The translations under genes were made by a program, and so were the position numbers. 64,000 nt of DNA from Lacticaseibacillus absianus (GTDB lineage Bacteria > Bacillota > Bacilli > Lactobacillales > Lactobacillaceae), in NCBI RefSeq assembly GCF_013407595.1, contig NZ_JABEKX010000005.1, positions 29,529-93,528 on the forward strand, written 5' to 3'. This document shows positions 61,127-64,000 of the stretch, piece after piece; the stretch's first letter is position 1; every line of letters begins with the position of its first letter. The notes beneath the pieces were generated by a model. That model did no database searches. It worked only from the letters and a program-made list of their open reading frames with translations, and was not told the DNA's origin.

Positions 61127-62668
61127 ATGAGCGTGTTGACCGTGACGGGATTGTCCCAGCGCTTCTTGGACAAGCAGTTGTATCAGGATGCCAGTTTTCA
61201 AGTGAATCAGGCCGATCACCTCGGGGTCGTCGGTCAAAACGGCGTGGGCAAAAGCACGTTGATCAAGATCCTGACTGGGGCGCTGGAGCCGGATGACGGC
61301 AAGATCGTGTGGCAGCGACACCTACACGTCGGCTACCTCGACCAATACGTGAACCTGCAACCAGGGCAGACGGTCGGCGAATTTTTGCACACCGCCTTTG
61401 CATCGCTGTACGCCAAGGAAGCGAAGATGAATCAGATCTATGCCGACTACGCGACGACGCTGGATGATGAACTGTTGACCAAGGCAGGGACCCTGCAACA
61501 GGAGCTGGAGGCCAATGACTTCTACGACGTCGACACGCGCATCGCAACGGTCGCGACCGGGCTGGGGCTGGACGCCATCGGGCTCGATCACCCGGTCGAT
61601 GCGCTGTCCGGTGGCCAGCGGTCGAAGATCATCCTCGCGAAGTTGCTGCTGGAGACGCCAGATATGCTGCTGCTGGATGAACCGACCAACTACCTGGACG
61701 TCAGCCACATCGCTTGGCTGACCGAATGGTTGCAGGCGTTCGAGGGGGCGTTCATCGTGATCTCGCATGATTACGACTTTCTCCAGGATGTGACCAACGC
61801 GATCCTGGATATCGAATTTGGGCAGATCACGAAGTACACGGGGAGCCTCAAGCAGGCGATGCGGCAAAAAGCGGCCGACCACGAGACTTATATGAAGGCG
61901 TACACGAAGCAACAGGCGCAGATCCAAAAGACGGAGGCCTTCATCCGCAAGTTCAAGGCGGGGTCGCGCTCAACCGCGGCGCGCAGTCGAGAGAAGCAGC
62001 TCGCCCATGTCGAGCGCCTGACCCCACCAGGTAACCGCGCGAAGGCACACCTCGCGTTCCCCTATCAACCGGTGCAACGCCAGATCCTGGTCGACGTCAA
62101 CGACTTGGTCGTCGGCTACGAGCAGCCGCTGCTCGCCCCGATCAACTTTTCGATCGCCCGCGATGAAGTGATCGCGCTGGAAGGGTTCAACGGGATCGGG
62201 AAGTCGACGCTATTGAAGACCATCTTGGGCCAGCTACCCGCCTTGGCGGGGGATGTCGCGATCGCCGACAACGTCGTGTTCGGGTACTTCGAACAGGAGC
62301 TGGACTGGGCGATCCCGAAGCAGACGCCGTTGCAGTTCTTGATGGGTAAGTATCCGGCGTTGAGTCAGCGCCCGCTGCGGCAAGTGCTCGCGCGCACGGC
62401 GCTGACGCGCGAGGAGATGGATAAGCCGCTGCAGCTACTATCTGGGGGTGAGCAGAGCAAGGTGAAGCTGGCGGATCTGATGCTCCAGTCGACGAACCTC
62501 CTGATCATGGATGAACCGACCAACCACTTGGACGATGACACGAAACACGCGCTACAGACCGCGCTGCGGGAGTTCCCCGGTGCAGTGGTCCTCGTCTCGC
62601 ATGAGACGGGCTTCTACGACGATCAGTGGGTCGACACGCGGATCAACATCGAGAACCTGCGGGCGTAA
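61127..62668 (+). CDS. ABC-F type ATPase
   Basis: 513 residues with two ABC domains: Walker A GQNGVGKST and GFNGIGKST; signatures LSGGQRSK and LSGGEQSK; Walker B LLLDEPTNYLD and LIMDEPTNHLD; basic interdomain linker (FIRKFKAGSRSTAARSREKQL). No membrane part. Such proteins act on ribosomes (EttA/YbiT type); antibiotic protection is possible but not indicated. GAAAGAAGG precedes the ATG. TTGATA (61052) and TAGGGT (61076) may be its promoter. Confidence 0.9.
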   Translation: MSVLTVTGLSQRFLDKQLYQDASFQVNQADHLGVVGQNGVGKSTLIKILTGALEPDDGKIVWQRHLHVGYLDQYVNLQPGQTVGEFLHTAFASLYAKEAKMNQIYADYATTLDDELLTKAGTLQQELEANDFYDVDTRIATVATGLGLDAIGLDHPVDALSGGQRSKIILAKLLLETPDMLLLDEPTNYLDVSHIAWLTEWLQAFEGAFIVISHDYDFLQDVTNAILDIEFGQITKYTGSLKQAMRQKAADHETYMKAYTKQQAQIQKTEAFIRKFKAGSRSTAARSREKQLAHVERLTPPGNRAKAHLAFPYQPVQRQILVDVNDLVVGYEQPLLAPINFSIARDEVIALEGFNGIGKSTLLKTILGQLPALAGDVAIADNVVFGYFEQELDWAIPKQTPLQFLMGKYPALSQRPLRQVLARTALTREEMDKPLQLLSGGEQSKVKLADLMLQSTNLLIMDEPTNHLDDDTKHALQTALREFPGAVVLVSHETGFYDDQWVDTRINIENLRA

Positions 62669-62720
62669 GGCCAGCGCGTCAGGTGGACTTGACGCCGCGA
62701 CCAGCTAGCGGCGACGCCAG

Positions 62721-62860
62721 CAGACTGAGACATCAAGCAGGTTTAGCCCAGCGACATGATCGCGCCCTGTAAAACCCGAACGTCGGGGTTACAGGGCGCG
62801 ACTTGTTTCCAGCGCAGCCTTTGGTTTTGGCGCGGTCTGGTCTGGACTCGTTGGGCATCC
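62721..62860 (-). repeat. Intergenic hairpin repeat, copy 4
   Basis: Minus orientation: GATGCCCAACGAGTCCAGACC at the left end, outer stem TCGCGCCCTGTAA (62760-62772) with its exact complement (62789-62801), right end CGCTGGGCTAAACCTGCTTGATG. Loop CGACGTTC differs from the other copies. Fills most of 62669-62903. Confidence 0.75.
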
Positions 62861-62903
62861 ACCGTGCGGCGCTCGTCCACGGCCGGTTGACTTGGTCGAA
62901 GCG

Positions 62904-63644
62904 TCAGTTGAACGCTGATGCCGGCCAACACGCAAGGGTGAACGTGTAGGTCATCGTCACGGGGAGCAGTGCGTTGGGATCGGGCCGACCGCTGACCGCT
63001 TGGGCTAAGGCTTGTGCCTCGTGGAGGGCAAACGGCCGATCGAAGGCGGGTAACAGGTCTGTCACCGTGGCAGCGTCTGTCAGCTGATAGGTCAACGTTT
63101 GGCGCAGCGCTGTGGGCGGCAGTGCGTCGAGTAGTGCTGCACCGCGCACTGGGTCGGCCTGATAAGCAATCGGGGTCGGAACTTGCAACACCTGTGCGAG
63201 ATGGGTGAGAAGGCTATCCGTCTGGACCGTCTGAACATTCAGAGCGACAGCGCGGCGCGCCAGGCGGCTGACGGCCGGTAAGTCTGCCGGGGTCAGGCTC
63301 GGGAGCTGGCTGATGAAGATGAGGTCCGCGCGCGGGGATGCGGGCAACGCGCGCCAATCGGCCGTCGTGTAGGTCGCATCCGTGACGCGGTGAGCGGTCA
63401 GCCAGGCCTTCGCCTCAGCCAGCATTGCCGGGGCCCAGTCGATCAGTTCGACGCGCCGGGCGTGTGCGGTAAGGGGCAAGGCGTAGCGCCCACTGCCCGC
63501 CGCAACGTCAGCGACGGACAGTGTCGCCAGGGGTAACCAGGTGACGAGTTGCGCGACCACGTCACGCTCGACCGGCAGCCGTGATTCTTGCTGGATCTCG
63601 GCGTAGGCGGCGGCAAAGTCGTTCCAGCTATTGGCATCATCCAT
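62904..63644 (-). CDS. Class I SAM-dependent methyltransferase
   Basis: 246 residues. SAM loop VADVAAGSGRYALPL near 53-67, acidic strand end (VELIDWAPAM) and Asp/Trp pocket are clear. Small-molecule or cofactor methylation is likely; substrate unknown. ATG 63644 has GGAGT upstream. It is transcribed away from the rRNA promoters. Confidence 0.8.
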   Translation of the reverse strand: MDDANSWNDFAAAYAEIQQESRLPVERDVVAQLVTWLPLATLSVADVAAGSGRYALPLTAHARRVELIDWAPAMLAEAKAWLTAHRVTDATYTTADWRALPASPRADLIFISQLPSLTPADLPAVSRLARRAVALNVQTVQTDSLLTHLAQVLQVPTPIAYQADPVRGAALLDALPPTALRQTLTYQLTDAATVTDLLPAFDRPFALHEAQALAQAVSGRPDPNALLPVTMTYTFTLACWPASAFN

Positions 63645-63683
63645 ATTTACGACTCCAATCATTAGTTTTTTCACGAAAAGTAG

Positions 63684-63712
63684 TTGACGCTAGGAACGCT
63701 ACTTGGTATGAT
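63684..63712 (+). promoter_or_regulatory. rRNA operon promoter P1
   Basis: TTGACG (63684-63689), 17-bp spacer, TATGAT (63707-63712), then ATCAAAGTTGTC. Confidence 0.85.
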
Positions 63713-63769
63713 ATCAAAGTTGTCTTTTGGATAACACCGGCGCCGCCAAATGTGATCACAAAAAAGTGA

Positions 63770-63798
63770 TTGACAAGAAGCGCCGCGCTTGGTAAGAT
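63770..63798 (+). promoter_or_regulatory. rRNA operon promoter P2
   Basis: Perfect TTGACA (63770-63775), 17-bp spacer, TAAGAT (63793-63798), then ATAAAAGTTGTC. Confidence 0.88.
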
Positions 63799-63857
63799 AT
63801 AAAAGTTGTCGCGAACGAAACATAACGTTCGGCCGATGAGTGATCAAAAACTTATCG

Positions 63858-63886
63858 TTGACAACGACATGTCAACCTGATATACT
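63858..63886 (+). promoter_or_regulatory. rRNA operon promoter P3
   Basis: Perfect TTGACA (63858-63863), 17-bp spacer, TATACT (63881-63886), then TTAAAAGTTGTC. Confidence 0.88.
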
Positions 63887-63892
63887 TTAAAA

Positions 63893-64000
63893 GTTGTCGT
63901 TTGACACGGTAGTCCTTTGAAAACTGAACAAAGTTTCGTTATGTGATAGGGCTTTTCGATCTTGAATCGAAGAGAATTAAACATTGCGAAGTCAATTCGC
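63893..64000 (+). other. Leader of an rRNA operon (16S gene beyond the window)
   Basis: TTTGAAAACTGAACAAAG is the well-known segment preceding 16S rRNA in lactobacilli. Small stems (TTCGAT/ATCGAA and GCGAA/TTCGC) follow. The 16S gene itself starts after position 64000. Confidence 0.75.

Overview
The window is chromosomal DNA of a high-GC member of the Lactobacillaceae (Lactobacillus sensu lato). The evidence is the origin-side block rsmG-noc-parA-parB-DUF951-ychF-DUF1129-guaB (24654-31670), a water-forming NADH oxidase, a lactate-oxidase-type enzyme, a cellobiose-class PTS EIIC, T-box control of amino-acid genes, SD-rich starts, and an rRNA operon leader at the right edge. dnaA and the 16S gene are not inside the window. 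No tRNA gene or CRISPR array was seen.

Left part (1-16401): a C26 glutamine amidotransferase, then an ECF-type sigma factor overlapping a PH-like membrane protein, both lying between two direct copies of a hairpin repeat; a CcpA/RpiR-type PTS EIIC locus; redox enzymes (FAD/NAD(P) protein, NADH oxidase, lactate oxidase family, flavodoxin, PPOX-fold protein); an SGNH esterase killed by one stop codon; a GatD-like amidotransferase; and a MarR/NmrA operon.

Integrated element (about 16468-24453): an AT-richer block with tyrosine integrase, DUF3173 excisionase, XRE regulator, MmeI-like single-chain restriction-modification enzyme, an oriT-like GC-rich structure, an IS3-family insertion and a HerA-type ATPase whose 5' half is gone. 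Both ends carry a parS-like palindrome, and base composition switches there. The outer halves of the two palindromes join into a 15/16 match to parS, so the element appears to have split a chromosome-partition site just upstream of rsmG-noc-parAB.

Centre (24654-38102): partition/housekeeping block, guaB, a two-component system with a D,D-carboxypeptidase, a GreA-like factor, and murE with an Asp/Glu racemase. 38294-42934 is a minus-strand methionine operon (metA-metB-metC-hom order of transcription) behind a Met-specific T-box.

Right part (43040-64000): aldo/keto reductase; RpiR regulator divergent from a 6-phosphogluconate dehydrogenase with a palindromic operator inside the promoter; zinc ABC genes with a Zur-type box; pepF; brnQ with a Val-reading T-box; a 3D-domain cell-wall protein; DeoR regulator; GT2; DUF975; a membrane-anchored MutS-like ATPase; lepB; an ADP-ribosylglycohydrolase homologue lacking its metal-binding aspartates; an ABC-F protein; a methyltransferase; and three tandem rRNA promoters.

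A family of intergenic hairpin elements (five full copies and one internally deleted copy) runs through the host DNA; their stems differ in sequence but stay fully or largely paired, while flanking ends are conserved.
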